Shown here: piece after piece, positions 21,687 through 33,844 of the stretch | Position numbering within the stretch: the first letter of the stretch is position 1 | Layout of the letters: every line of letters begins with the position of its first letter | Source: Calonectria ilicicola | Taxonomy: Eukaryota > Ascomycota > Sordariomycetes > Hypocreales > Nectriaceae | NCBI GenBank assembly: GCA_020809705.1 | Contig: CP085833.1 | Span: 2,170,001-2,234,000, forward strand | Reading direction: 5' to 3' | DNA length: 64,000 bases | Notes under the pieces: generated by a model | Told to the model about the DNA's origin: nothing | What the model saw: only the letters and a program-made list of their open reading frames with translations | Databases searched by the model: none | Translations under genes and position numbers: made by a program

Positions 21687-24600
21687 GATGACTTATATCA
21701 ATGGGAATATCAGTGGGAGTTGCCAACAAGGCTTCTGGTTTTGAAGCCCCGCTCTTAGGCTTGTTGAACAGATCTTTCAGCGAGTCTCGATGGGTGTCAA
21801 TTTTTCAAGTGGTGTGTTGCTGGCTGGCAGGTTGATTGGGAGTCGAGGGGGCGTGAGAAAGGCGGTTAAAATTGAAATTGGTGAGACGGTGAAGGGTGTG
21901 GAGAGCAGAAAGAAGAATGAGGGGAGAGGAGTAGGCTGATGCAAAGTATAGGGGGTCAGAGAGAAGAAAGGGAGATTGGCGAGAGGGTGAAGCAAACAGA
22001 GATAGGAGAAATGGGTGTATGAGTAGGATGAGGAAAGCGAGGGGGACAGAGTGAGCGAAAGAGAGGGCGGTGGTGGGGATTGACGATTGGTGATGAGTAC
22101 CTAGGGCTATGAGGATGTGAGAGATGGAGCTGCGAGATGATGGGTGCAATGCAGCTTGTCTTATGGAACCCGCCGTTGCTTTTCCTTTCCGAACCCCCCT
22201 GGGCCCAATGCCTGTCACGATCTGGGCCGCCAAGTCGGGCTGGTTTGAAGATGGGACGTGTGGCTGTTGGCGTGCTGTGGTTTGGTGGCCGTTGGTAAGT
22301 GGATAGTCGGGTCGAGTTGGTGGAGTTGTGCGGGGAGGGGTGTGTGGAAGGCGTGAGGCCTGGGCAGCTTGTTCTGGAGTTTTCCTTGCACTTTCTACTG
22401 GTGCACATGCATTACGAAGGCAAATCTCATGGTACACCTCGTCCGGACCAGAATTGTGCTCGCTGTGTTGTTGGGATTGTGCCCAGTAGTGTGTGGTTGG
22501 GCGTGTATAAAATTTCTGGCAATTCGCGGTGTGAGTCTGTGCAAGATAGTTGCCCACACTTGATGTGGGGATGTCTGGCGGCGTGTGGTGACTAGTCGAC
22601 CGACTCGACTGACCGACAGATTGTGAGTGAACCTCCGGAGGGTTGGAGAGACAACAGGCAAAGTTCGGGGCTGGGGAGAGAGCGGTGGACGGGTGGATGG
22701 GTACTATCATGGGGATCTTCGGGCATTTCCCTCCCTGCTCTCATGTCCATCTCAGGGGAACAGTTTCCGTGTCTCATTACTCATTAATCTTTTGTCTGGC
22801 GCGCGGGGCGCCGTCTATCATTCGATCCAATGTGCGTACGTCTCTATCCCCTTGGTGCTTGCTGGCTGCCCCTCCCTCTTAAGCCCATTTGCATTGGACC
22901 TACAGATTTGGTACGGATCTGTAGCCTACTGACTGCTGCTGCCCTGTCACATCCACTGGGACCCTGGGTTGATCTTGGGCTTTCAACCCTGCATTGCATT
23001 GCCTTCACGTTAAAAGCACGGGTGGCGAGAGGGTAAGAATCGGGAGGAGGGGTGTAGTCTTTGACTCATTGCTTTGAGCACTGAGTACCTCAATTGTGCT
23101 TGGGCTTCACCCACATGTGTTTTGGTGTCTCGCCACTGGCTGACGGCGTCGCAATGCAGCAGCCATGACTGGTCTGACCTTGGGCTCGACCTTCCAGCCA
23201 TGCCCTTAGTTAGCCGAGTAGCGTGCTCTTGGGCACCTACCTGCTTTTTCGTCACTAACAAGTCTCGGGAGTGTCACCGCACGTCCCGTCCCGCTGCCAG
23301 CACCTTTGGATCTCTTTGGTAGCAATCCTGCTGTAGTCTTGGTTACTTTCCAAAGCCTCCATTATTCATGCCAAATGTTTCCCTTCCTTTCCTCTCATGC
23401 CAATATGAATCGCTGCCGCGCGATGGTCTGCAAGAAATCCTCCATGCTTCACATATTGCACCAAGCTATGCACAAGCATTGAGAATTGATTCTATTCGGT
23501 ACCTGCAGCCACAAGGGGGCCCTAGAAAGGTACTAGATGTGTACGAATGGGTCGTCAATAGAGGAGGATCCTTTCTTGCCCAAAGGTTTTGCTTGCTCAC
23601 TGTTGACTCGAATTCCCTCAGGTCAAACGGGGTACCCTTTTTATTAACAGCCACAATGCAACCGTATGCGATAGCCCAACATCCCGCTCCCGCAATGTCC
23701 ATTTTGCCTTTGAAGAGAGTCTGGGACGAACATTGCGCCTAGTGCTACAAGCACAGTGCGTTTCACTCGGTCTATTGCTAAAGGATCTAGGTACATATCA
23801 TGTATGCTGATGAGCTGTTCTTCCTCTGCTCTATCAACTCGTGCCACGTCAAGTCTGATGGCTGGTCCAAAGCTGCCCACTTCGTTCCCACACGACCTCC
23901 ACTCTGACCCACCCCCGGCCACCCCGGGCTTCGCGTCTGGGTAGTTCCCGTGCTCATTGTTCAGTTGTTTGTCGCTAGTGTATATAAACAGACGCATACA
24001 GTTCTCGGATGCACAAATTCATGTCTATATTTGGTCGCGTGCTATCATTCAGAGTAGCTAACCTGGTTTTCTGAGGACATGATAAGGGTATGTAACATAA
24101 TGCTGAGGCGACGCAGAGACTCTTGATCTTGTCAAGATCGAATCAAGGCTATCACTGTGGCACGTCTTGCTTTAGCGCATAAGAACAGGGTAATTAATTC
24201 GAAGGACTTAGACTCCTGTACTGCGATAGATGGATGAAGTATGCGGGTGGTATTGATGCAGACTGAGATCCGGATGCCTTTTGGTGCATCACCCTATTTT
24301 CCAGTTTCGAATCACAACCAAATACGCTCCCACTGTATCTAAACCACATACAATATACTTTCCATTCAGTGACCCGTCCTGTTTTACCTCACTCCTCCAC
24401 CTCTAGCCATGCCTTGCATTGCCACAATGTTAGGATTGTACGTTAGTATTCTTGGGGCCTAGCAATTGAATGGGGTCTTAAACACAGGGCAAAACAGAAT
24501 GCATAACAGAGCAGATTTAACAGATATGCAAACGCAAATAGGGAGGCAAAGTGATGAAAAGGAAAGAAAATGGGACCAGGTTGAAATGGCCCATCAAGAC

Positions 24601-24795
24601 GACATGGAACCCGTCTTGGACCCGTTGTTGAACGCCCAATGTTTTGGTTGTAAAAACAAGAGACAGCGTAAACTCAGGCTTTCTCCAAGTATGCCGAGCC
24701 AGTGTACCTCACGGAAATGTTGTATTACCGCCAGGGGACTCGGCATTTGGCTTCAGTCCTTGTTTGTTGTTTCCAACCAACGCACTTGTGATGCT
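21687..24795. other. 3.1-kb gene-free region upstream of the VOC-domain gene
   Basis: Contains the promoter or long leader of the VOC-domain gene (minus) and the 3' side of EMG1. The 21790-22110 part is strongly purine-rich on the plus strand (pyrimidine-rich on the minus strand). A 301-codon minus-strand frame with a true ATG spans 22710-21805, with a second frame open through 22408-21956. Both are Pro/Ser/Thr/His-rich without a domain, as expected for stop-poor pyrimidine-rich DNA. Nothing recognisable lies in 22720-24795. Confidence 0.5.
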
Positions 24796-25699
24796 TTACT
24801 GGATGTCCCAGACATCTTCAGCTGCATGGCAAAACTTGCTGCAGGCCACACTTGCAGACAGCGAGTAGTTGCTAATGGAAATCTTCTCGTCGACAAGAGA
24901 ATCCGCAAAGTTATCCTCGCCCTTGGCCATGGCACCAACGAAGACGCAGATGCTTTCTTTGGAATCAACCGTCTCCACCCACTCACGAACACGTACGAGA
25001 GGAGCGTCAAAGCTTAGTGTCACTTTGCGACAGTTGGGGGGTAAGTGATCGGTGATAGGGTTCTGAATGACGCGCAATAGCTTTTCGTTGGAGTTGGTTG
25101 AGCGAATAGACAGCCGGTGTAAAAGTTGGACCATCAGACCAGCGAAGCGCTTGAAAGTTCGAGGGATACGAACTGAGGGTGAGACCTCGATGAGAACACC
25201 CTTTGCGGTGTGGATATAGATCTGAAGCTTGCCAGCCTTGTTGATCGGGGAATCTAACAGGGTCAAGAGACACTAAGAAAATGTCAGCATGTTGAATGCT
25301 AACTCAAGTAGCCAGAGTTGAAACCTGGTGGGTGATGTCAGGCCGGGCATCACTAATGTCCCGGTTCATCTTTCGCATGACACCAATATGTTCATCGCTG
25401 TTCAACAACGAGTACTTATCCTCACGATGCGCGCCATTGCGGCTGGTACCGCCGTGGGAGGCCTTGTATGTCTCTAAGCTAGCATTTGATAGAACGACGA
25501 TGAGTCGTTGCGAGTCTTTGTCGGTGGGTGGAATGGGAGTATTCTGTTCGGCGACTAGCTGCGGGAGGGCCGGAGGGGGAAGTGATTGAGTTCCTAGATC
25601 AGTGCCTAAGGCGTTAGCTATCAGCCCTTGAGGGAAACGATGTAATGTGTGGTTCATACTAGGTCGCTTGACTCCGGTGCGACGTTCAGGCGAGGACAT
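24796..25699 (-). CDS. EMG1: EMG1/NEP1 ribosomal RNA pseudouridine N1-methyltransferase
   Basis: SPOUT-family enzyme that methylates N1 of a pseudouridine in 18S rRNA and is needed for 40S subunit assembly in the nucleolus. Exons are 25699-25325 and 25272-24796 (852 nt, 283 aa) with a 52-nt intron. Residues from about 65 match the family: [53 protein letters not shown] and [19 protein letters not shown]. The C-terminal SPOUT knot includes [15 protein letters not shown] and [20 protein letters not shown]. The first 60 or so residues are a fungal N-terminal extension of low complexity. An upstream in-frame stretch to 25768 lacks an ATG, so 25699 is the start. Confidence 0.95.
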
Positions 25700-26745
25700 G
25701 GCGAGGTATTTGAGAGGCTTAGGGTTGAAAGGCGAATAGCTAAATGGCGAGGTGTTTATAGTAGGCAAAGGGATCCGAATATGGCTCGGAAGATTCCCAA
25801 GTATTGTAATTGAGAAATGGATGAGAATAGGCGCGAAGGAGAGAAGAAAATAGAGATGGATGGGATGGGGGGAAGGACAGGAAAACCCTGACAGAGTGGA
25901 GGGAAGAGGAAGGATGAGGGACCCTGAATTCTGGAAGGCTAATTTTGTCGCTGGGTGGTAGCGCGTTGTCTAAGGTCGGTAGCTTGGTGGATGGACTCGA
26001 CCTGTCTGCTGCAAGGAAAATGCCAAGGTGCCAAATCTGTAGCGGGAGACAAAAAAAAAAAAAAGGAAAACCACCGCCTGACATAGTTTGTGACAAGATT
26101 GGCGACACGAAGAATATCACCTGCTCGCCACGACACCAAGGCGGTGGACCATATGAGAATACTGGTAGCCTTTAATTATTGTGACATTGAATACACATAT
26201 TTATCTATATTGAGTATCTCAGCCGAGTTCTAACAGACATCATGATCTTTTTTCTGTCACCCGCTTGCTGGCTGTGGGTTTGGTGAAAGTGGGGGGCACA
26301 CTGGTTTGGGCACGTGCCCATGAGGCCATTTTCCAAGGTCTAGGACTATGGCTTACAAAATGTTGAGCCTCTTTCGAAATGCTTGAAGCGGCAGTCGGAG
26401 TTGGAGTAGAGAATGATGAGCCTCAATGAATTTTCTAGAGGAAAGATTGAGCATACTATTCCAGATTAACAATTTAATTGATTCAGCTTGCACGTGGTGT
26501 AGCCCCACTGAACTTTATGTACCAGGTGATTGGTTATCCTCATTACCTAATCATCAATTTGGCTTCTCGTGATTCTCATTGGGTAGTGAAATTTGGCAGA
26601 GGCAACTTTTGATCCATTGACTGTATGCCAGTCTCTATCAACATTCTACCCTTCGATCTATAATTGAGGAACTTGGCTACGCCCTGGGGCCCGTAACTGG
26701 CTTTCCTGAAGTCGTAGCAATTTTAGCTATTCGACCTCGACCATC
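25700..26745. promoter_or_regulatory. Divergent intergenic region between EMG1 and mitochondrial S17
   Basis: 1.05 kb shared promoter space for a nucleolar and a mitochondrial ribosome gene. It contains a purine-rich stretch at 25800-25925 and an A run near 26050. No gene was recognised; frames on 25740-26139 are Ser/Phe-rich antisense readings of the purine tract. Confidence 0.5.
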
Positions 26746-27284
26746 ATGTCATCCCAAGTCGCAAAGGCCGCCCGCCGTGTCACGCATGAGTTGCACGGCG
26801 TTGTCGTCTCAGCTGGTTTGATGCAGAAGACTGTGAAAGTTCGGGTTGGCGGTCAAAAGTGGAACAAAATTGTCAACAAGGTACACTTCCTCTTTTCCCG
26901 CTTTTAAGTCTGGAACTCGTTCCTAATGTGTCCTTGTAGTGGTACGCTGACCCCAAGCACTACCTTGTTCACGACCCGAACTCCTCCCTTCGAACTGGCG
27001 ACGTCGTATCAATCGTTCCTGGTTGGCCAACCTCCCAACATAAACGCCATGTAGTCAAGAATATTATCGCACCATTTGGTGTCCCGATTGAGGATCGCCC
27101 CCCAGTGCCGACTCTTGAAGAAAGAATAGCTGAGCGAGATGCTAAGAAAGCCACCAAGGATGAGAGAAGAGCTGCCAGAAGGCAAGCTGAAGCGGAGGCT
27201 TTACTTGAAGAAAAGAAACTGGAACTCGAAAAGAAGGAGATCAAGAGAAAGGCCTGGGAAGAGGCGCTGAAACAGAAGGTGTAA
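26746..27284 (+). CDS. Mitochondrial small-subunit ribosomal protein uS17m
   Basis: Mitoribosome protein of the S17 family (OB fold, binds 12S/15S-type rRNA). Exons are 26746-26880 and 26940-27284 (480 nt, 159 aa) with a 59-nt intron. The core is ELHGVVVSAGLMQKTVKVRV, KWNKIVNKWYADPKHYLVHD and TGDVVSIVPGWPTSQHKRHVV, which matches bacterial S17 with the fungal mitochondrial form. The last 50 residues are a charged helical extension (ERIAERDAKKATKDERRAAR and on), common in mitoribosome proteins. Divergent from EMG1. Confidence 0.92.
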
Positions 27285-27657
27285 AATTGACACAATAATC
27301 ATTGATCAAGAGCCCGACAATCCCCGTCGCCTTGTGTTAGTTTACAATACCTACGATGGGGTCAGGATCTCGATTGTCGAGGTTTTGAGAAACGGATGAA
27401 AGCGGTCAGGTTCTTGACCTTGATCAGGCTATATACTTGTCGACGCAAAAAGGCGTCTTGTACCAAAAGTTGATATGTATTAACTGTATCATACACGAAA
27501 TCGCCCACTAGATTGTCTAGTTTTATCAATTATTAGTACGGTTACACGGTTGAACAATGACTTTTAATTGATCAGTCCTACAAAGGTCACATCTGCTCTT
27601 CATACCTTATTGGGATACATTCAATAGAAATGCTACGCAATTGCAAATCACAATCCT
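27285..27657. other. Convergent 3' region between mitochondrial S17 and the SAP1-like gene
   Basis: 373 bp of AT-rich 3' sequence between convergent genes. Nothing else was recognised. Confidence 0.6.
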
Positions 27658-30294
27658 CTATCCACCCCGTTCACCAAACTCCTTCGCCCAATCCTCGTAC
27701 TCCTTTAAACCTGTTTTGCTCACGCTGGGCCGTATTGTACCTAGACTTGCCTCAAAGTCGACAAGCCCGATGGGTCGGATCTCATCCATTGTCATGTGTA
27801 AGAGGGCTTCTCCCAGGGATCGGAGTGGTCCCATCGCAGCATCTTTGGCCAAGGCTGTGATATCGGAACCAGAAAACCCTGTTGCCAAGCTCGAGTTAGA
27901 ATGAGAGTAAACTAGACAAACTGAAAACATCACTCACCATCTGTTAGTGCCACAAGCTTGCGGATATCCCCATCAGAGAGGTCATGTTTTTGCTGCCCTA
28001 GAAGGGTTCTCAATTGTGTCTCTCGCGTTGTTGGTTCTGGGAGGGGGATATATTGACGCCTCACAAAGCGCCGGCGAGCGGCCTCATCAATTGCCCAAGG
28101 GAGATTTGTTGCGGCCAGTACTAGAACTCTATTTGCATCCCCTCGTTCCTTATCTTTATCGCTGACTTCCTTGCCGGCGGCTGCCCTTTGAAGATCGCTC
28201 CATTGGATAAGAAACTCGGTTTTAATTCTCCTAGTAGCCTCATGCTCGCCTGAACCAGATCGTTGCGATAGCAAAGAGTCAATTTCATCGACAAAAATAA
28301 TACTAGGAGCAAGAATCCTAGCAAGGCCAAATAGAGCCCTCACCAGCTTTTCCGATTCTCCGAGATACTTGCTTGTCAAACTGCTCGCCGAGATTGAAAA
28401 GAAGGTTGACTTAGATTCTGTTGCGACAGCTCTTGCCAACATGGTTTTTCCGGTACCTGGAGGCCCAAAAAGCAGCATACCTCTAGCAGGTTCCCGTAAT
28501 CCCATGAAGAGGTCTGGGCGAAGGAATGGGTATACCACTGTCTCACGCAGAGCATTCTTCGCGATTTCTAAACCTGCCACATCTCCCCAATGAACCTCAT
28601 CTCCTTGGACAACAACGTCGTTGAGGATTTGCTTTGCGGCGGCCTCATCAACACCTGGGGGTAGGTTCTTGAGGATTGCGGCTTTTTTTTTCTTCCATGT
28701 CCTCATCTCATTACAATTCTCTTCCACTGGTGACTCTTCCGAGAGTTGTGTATCCGAATCAGTCTGAAATGCAGCGTCTTTGGGTTTCTTACGATTGGAT
28801 TGAGGCAAGGCTTGGTATGAGTCGTCATCAGATGCACTTGAGACCGAGGCTGGTCGCGGTCGATCGCGTCTGTGAGGCCTATTTGTCTTCTCTGAATCTG
28901 CTCTGTATTGTTTAGATTGACCAGGGGTTCGCCTCACAGCTGGGCTTCCCCTAACATGCGATTCTAAGGTTGTTGCCTTGTCGGATGTCATCCCACAGTC
29001 CTCCGCAGATCCAGAATCAGCAGAGGGCTCCTGTCTCGAGGATTTGCGCGGTGAGGCTAGCGACGACCCTGTCCGGCCTCCACTGGGGCGTTCTAGACGG
29101 CTGTATCCTTGCTCTGCTGCTGGTGAATCCTGGACTGATAGAGCCCCCAGAGCGCTAGATGCAGCACTGACAGAAAGCAACGAGGGTCTTGGATAAGAGT
29201 ATTCGTCCGAGTGACGAGATTCACCGCTTGGCTCGGCTTCTCGAGGGACTACGAGTCTTCTGGAGTGGCTGTCCCATTGTAGAGGACCGGAACTAATCTT
29301 GCGAACCTGATCAAGGGAAGTCCGCGGGCTTTGGCTTAAGGATGGTGATTTGGCCTCTGACGAAACGCTTCTGGAATACTTTTCTCTGGAACTGAGTGCA
29401 CTCCATGCCAAGGTTGCAGCTTTGCTGGACCCCTCCCCTGCAGGCTTCGGTGATTTGCGCGTTGTCTTGCTGGACTTTTCACCGGGTTTTCCAGATCTCA
29501 AGGTGGTTCTCATCGTGTGCTTTTCTGGGCTGGTAGATCGCAAGCTTTTTTCTGGTCGGGAAGGTATGTAAGGTGATGATGATCTTATATTTGTAGGCCC
29601 AGGCGTGTCAATATAAGGATGACTGCTTCCGTTAATAACAGTATGTTCAGAAGATCCACGCCGAGGTGGCCCAGGACGCTGAGGCAAGGCCGGACGAGAG
29701 AGTTCGGAGTATGTAACGGCAGGAATCGTGCCCTGTCCTATGGCACCTTTCCCTCGACCGTCGACTTCTGGCAATGTAGGCCGTTTCGATAGCTTCCCAG
29801 TAGAGGATGATGGATTTGATTCATCCTGTCGCGAGATTCGTAGGGCCTCAAGGAGGTCAATACGTTCCTTGCATTGAAGCTCAAGTTCTTTGACAGCGTC
29901 TTGGAGAGCCTTTTCGGTGCTCGTTAATGGAATATGTACTGGTACGGCTCGGTTCGCTTGGTAGTCATAAATCTGGTCAAGGGCGATTCTCCAATGGCGC
30001 ATAGCTTCGATTTCGTTTCCCTAGCGGCTGTTGTGAGGAAGAGAAATTGGAGTGAGATGCGGAATGGCTCAGACATAGCGTACCTGGCTCTCATAGTATA
30101 CTGCTGTTGAGCAGCTCAAGTAGCTGTCATCATATGTCTTTTGGAGAACAGCTAGAGCTTTGTTGCGCAACATGGCTTCGACTGTAAGGGCATAGTATTC
30201 TTCAGTCTCGCCTTGGTCGATCGGGGGACGGACCAGAGGCGGTTTAGTAGGCTCGGCAGTCAAATGCGACCGCCTTGTTTGGCGCGCAATCGGT
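27658..30294 (-). CDS. SAP1: SAP1-like AAA ATPase of the meiotic clade with MIT-like N-terminus (5' exon unresolved)
   Basis: AAA ATPase near yeast Sap1, fidgetin, spastin and katanin. Exons seen are 30294 (provisional)-30084, 30020-27938 and 27878-27658, with introns of 63 and 59 nt. The first exon encodes an MIT-like helical bundle ([20 protein letters not shown], continuing across the intron to [15 protein letters not shown]). A long Ser-rich disordered linker follows. The AAA module has Walker A GPPGTGKT, Walker B IIFVDEID, the substrate-loop area [14 protein letters not shown] and arginine fingers RRRF, ending with [19 protein letters not shown]. No ATG precedes the MIT-like part in frame, and a stop lies at 30312-30314. 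The true start must therefore be in an upstream exon, possibly joined at the acceptor next to 30294. Confidence 0.85.
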
Positions 30295-30909
30295 CTATTT
30301 GGGATGGGCAATCACTATCCGCGGAGCAGAAGATGGCTGGATCACTGATGATTTGGACGCGACGGCGAGACGTATGTCGTGGGGCAGGGGCCTCCGAGGA
30401 CGCCGTGGCTTCGTTTGCTGGAAATGCGGATGTCGGATTTGGTGGTTGCTGGCGTATGTTGAAAGTACTAAAGGCGCTGTAGGCTGGGTGCGGGTGGGCG
30501 GTGACGTAGTCTGGCTGGCTCGCATTGCCCAGAGCCTACCCACTGGGGCGCAATCCAGTGACAGCGGGGTTCGCACATTAATCGTCCCGGCAGAGGATCA
30601 CAACCAAATGATTTGAGTCCAGTGGTCTCAGAATCAATGAATCAATGAGAGACTTTTTTTTTTCTAACAAGAGCCATTGCTATGAGCTGCGTTTCGTACT
30701 AGAACCGCTAAAACTGTGTTCACCCTGCAACCTATCATTTAGACATTACTGCGGGCTGTTTTCTTCTTCTTTTTCATTTGTATTTATTCCACCATTCAAC
30801 AACGCTCCAACTCGTGCTAGTAGTTTTGATGATATCTTTAACGATGTGGTATCATATTGCGCTACGCTAATGATAGATTTCCCTAGAAATTGCATTTGAG
30901 ATTCGCATT
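30295..30909. other. Intergenic region: SAP1-like 5' side and COG6 3' side
   Basis: About 600 bp. It probably contains the missing first exon and promoter of the SAP1-like gene plus the COG6 terminator. One weak candidate first exon is an ATG at 30525 with a donor after 30506, which would keep the frame, but the donor (GTCACC) is poor. A T run lies at about 30653-30663. Confidence 0.4.
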
Positions 30910-33031
30910 CTAAGAAAGTAGCACGCGGATCTCGGCAGTTGTTCGAGGAAACACAGATCGAAGCTCCTCTTCGTCCGACGAATCCGCTGAATCTTCCTTT
31001 GTAATCACTTCTTCCAGGCGTTCGAAATCACTGCAGAATCTCTCAGCCGCTTCTTCCGTGAGATGGCGAGCAAGCTTTGAGTCCTGGAGATGTCTCAGAT
31101 TATCCATCGCGTCCATAAGCGCTGAGGGGAGAAAGTCATCCAAAGTTTGGCTAGCTTGACTCAACGCATTTCTATCTAGCGATTCCGCACCATTTGTTTC
31201 GACGTCTCGCAACATGCCGAGGACGGGTTCCAGCCCTGAGCCTTGAATGAGAAAGAGATATTGGTTATCGACAAGTTTCTGAGCTTCTGTGGATGCCCTC
31301 TCTCGAAGCTGTGTATTCCTTTTATGCGTGAAGGTGAACAGCTCCAAGAATGCCGCGGCCGATAACATGCAGTTAATGAGAAAAATGGTCCCTTTCGGAC
31401 CTGGCATAGACTTGGCCATGTTCTCGCAGCCAACCATGAATGGTTCGAATGCTTCTGCTAAGACACTCTCAAACTCAGTCTCCTGATCCTCTGAGGAGGA
31501 TAGAGATGATTCGTATGTTTTGCTGATTGCGCTTAATTGTTTGAGAGAGTCTTGTAAGAATGCTGGTGGGCCAAGGTCGGAAGGGGCATGCTGAAATTCT
31601 CCTTGTATCGTTGCAATATGATCTCGCACCAATGCACGGAATTGCCGAAGGGCCTCCTTCTCCAAGCCCTCTATTAATCCAACTAGATTGAATTCTGGGC
31701 CAAGCGTCTTCTTGAAAGTGACAAGGTAAAAATTGATAAGATTTGCCAATTTGTACGCTGGGATAATATCTTCATTGGCTTGGATAACCTGCTCGATCCG
31801 TTGCCGTAAAACGCGGGCAGCACCGGAAATGTCTCGGTCTACCAAGTCATGAAGTGCTTTTAGCGCATTGAAATCCGCTTCAGCCTCATCATCGTCTGCC
31901 ACCAATCGCCAGACTTCAGCATCACGACCTGACTTTAGGCCTTTGGCTAACTCTTCGCCCTCAGCCACAAAAAGGACCTCCAAAGCCTCGCGCTCACTGA
32001 CTGTAGCTGAATGAATCCATGCCAACATATCTCCCACATAGCGTAGAGGGTCGTGGGCTGTCATGTCGATTGGCTTGACTGATGGATCTTCGACGCCAGA
32101 TGGTGAAGTTCCAGTCAGAGCAACATAGAATGAGTCCGAGAGAATGCGCTCCCGCGCCTCAGAGAAGAAGTCCAGGCAATTCTGGAAGAGGGATGGCCTC
32201 TCTGCTAGAACCCTAAGCGCGCGTCGAATGGACGAGTTCATTTGGGGATTTTCTAGGTTCAAAGTTTTGAACTCACGCTGAATCCATTTATACAATTTTT
32301 GAAACCCTAGGTTGATGTTTTTAGATGTCTCTTCCATCAATTCCAACCCCAGTGTTTGCTTCTCAAAGCCGAGAAGGATCTCACAGTCCTTGCTTATTTT
32401 CTTAGCTTTATTGAGAGACTCGAAGAATCGATCATCCACTGGCTCTGCCGTCATTGTTAATGCAGCTATTTCGTTTTCAGACATGATGAAATGCTTCTTG
32501 AAAGAGCCCAGGAGCTCTTGCTTCACCTCGACATGTCCGCGCTGTTCTAGAAGGGTAGAGGCTTCTGACAAGGCTGGAGTGGTTTTGCTATGAGCCGCGA
32601 CAACTTGGCTTTTCATGTCCTCATATCCTGTATTAAGTTTGTCAAGAGTTGTTTTGATGCGTCGTAATTGCTGGAAAACGAGTTGGTATATGGTCTTCAT
32701 ACTAACGGGGCGGGCCTACCTCTGCAACACGACCGAATTCAAAAATCACCTCGGCATTAATGTCGATTACATCTTTTTGCAAATCTAGACGAAGTCGGCG
32801 TCTAGTTTCGGCATCATTTCGTGTCCCTCTCTGGTCTAAAAGTAAGAGGGCATCTCTGAATTCAGTATCAGAATGTGTTGTGGAAAGAACACTGGTGACT
32901 TTAGTGGCGAGAGGGCTGACGCCTTTCAGAACAGAGGGTGAAGACATAGAGATCTCCGTTGGAATGGTTGCTGTATTAGGGAGCTCCCTAGATGGTAGGG
33001 TCGTTTGGATATTCGATTGATCTGCTGCCAT
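30910..33031 (-). CDS. COG6: COG6, conserved oligomeric Golgi complex subunit 6
   Basis: Subunit of lobe B of the COG tethering complex, which handles retrograde vesicle traffic within the Golgi. Exons are 33031-32720 and 32670-30910 (2073 nt, 690 aa) with a 49-nt intron. Family signs include [59 protein letters not shown], and [20 protein letters not shown] with [20 protein letters not shown]. The protein is almost all helical, as expected. The short N-terminal exon is confirmed by matching phase and by helix continuity across the junction. Divergent from ATG9. Confidence 0.95.
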
Positions 33032-33844
33032 TGCGTTTGTGTAAATTAGTTCAGGGATAGCGAAGGCATCGATTGATCAAGCAACCGAAAATGGCAACTA
33101 ATTTCACACGACAGCGAATCCCCGCCGTCGAAAATGTTAATGGGGACGGGTACAAATGTTGATTAAGTCACCGTCTAGATGAATTTCCTGTTGAGTCGCA
33201 TTGAATTACCCAAGGGATGCGAGCTTGGCCTATTGTATCTAGATGGTGGATATGAATGTATTGCAACGGTGTCGGGAGCGAAATCCTAAAGTGGTAGGCG
33301 GTGGTTTTAATATGGAGCGATTCGCTGACCCACATATTTGTCCGGCAGAATATTTACACCGCCTTAGAGCGTCATACCTAGGTCTGGTGATGCCTAGATC
33401 AAACCAGCAGCATCTCGATCTCGGTGGGATCAGGGTAGACTTTTGGTTTCAGAGACACATGCACTCAGTACGCCAAGGTGAGTCGAATGGTTCATTTTAT
33501 TCCCAATCCCTGATGTCTGAATTGTGCCGCACGTGCGAAGTTCATGCACGCGGGCAAGTCACGCTTATCAGGGTCACCTGCTGCCAGCTCAACCCAGTGC
33601 CCTCACCTGTCACTAAAGTTCGCTCAGTCTTCTAGATAAAGTTCGTCTTCTCTTATGAATCGCGCGCCCATTTTTAAATAAAAGAAATCAAAGAACCGAT
33701 ATTTTGCAACCTAAATCAGCTTGTTCTACATCTTGTTCCCCACTCTGCAACCTTGGCGCTCTGTTATCACCTGCATCGCAACTCGATCTTAGAAAACGAT
33801 ATGGGCGTCAAGGCCCATCGGTAAACTATTGCCTTCGGATCATC
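33032..33844. promoter_or_regulatory. Divergent intergenic region between COG6 and ATG9
   Basis: 813 bp shared promoter space between a Golgi-tether gene and an autophagy gene. An open frame at 33243-33635 shows no domain. The ATG9 leader begins before 33845; the in-frame extension upstream to 33704 has no ATG. Confidence 0.5.

Noticed and set aside
24466..25017. 183-codon plus-strand frame at the EMG1 3' end
   Set aside because: The second half is antisense to the EMG1 SPOUT domain, and the first half has no recognised content.
33243..33635. 130-codon plus-strand frame between COG6 and ATG9
   Set aside because: No domain; it lies in divergent promoter space, and a chance frame is likely.
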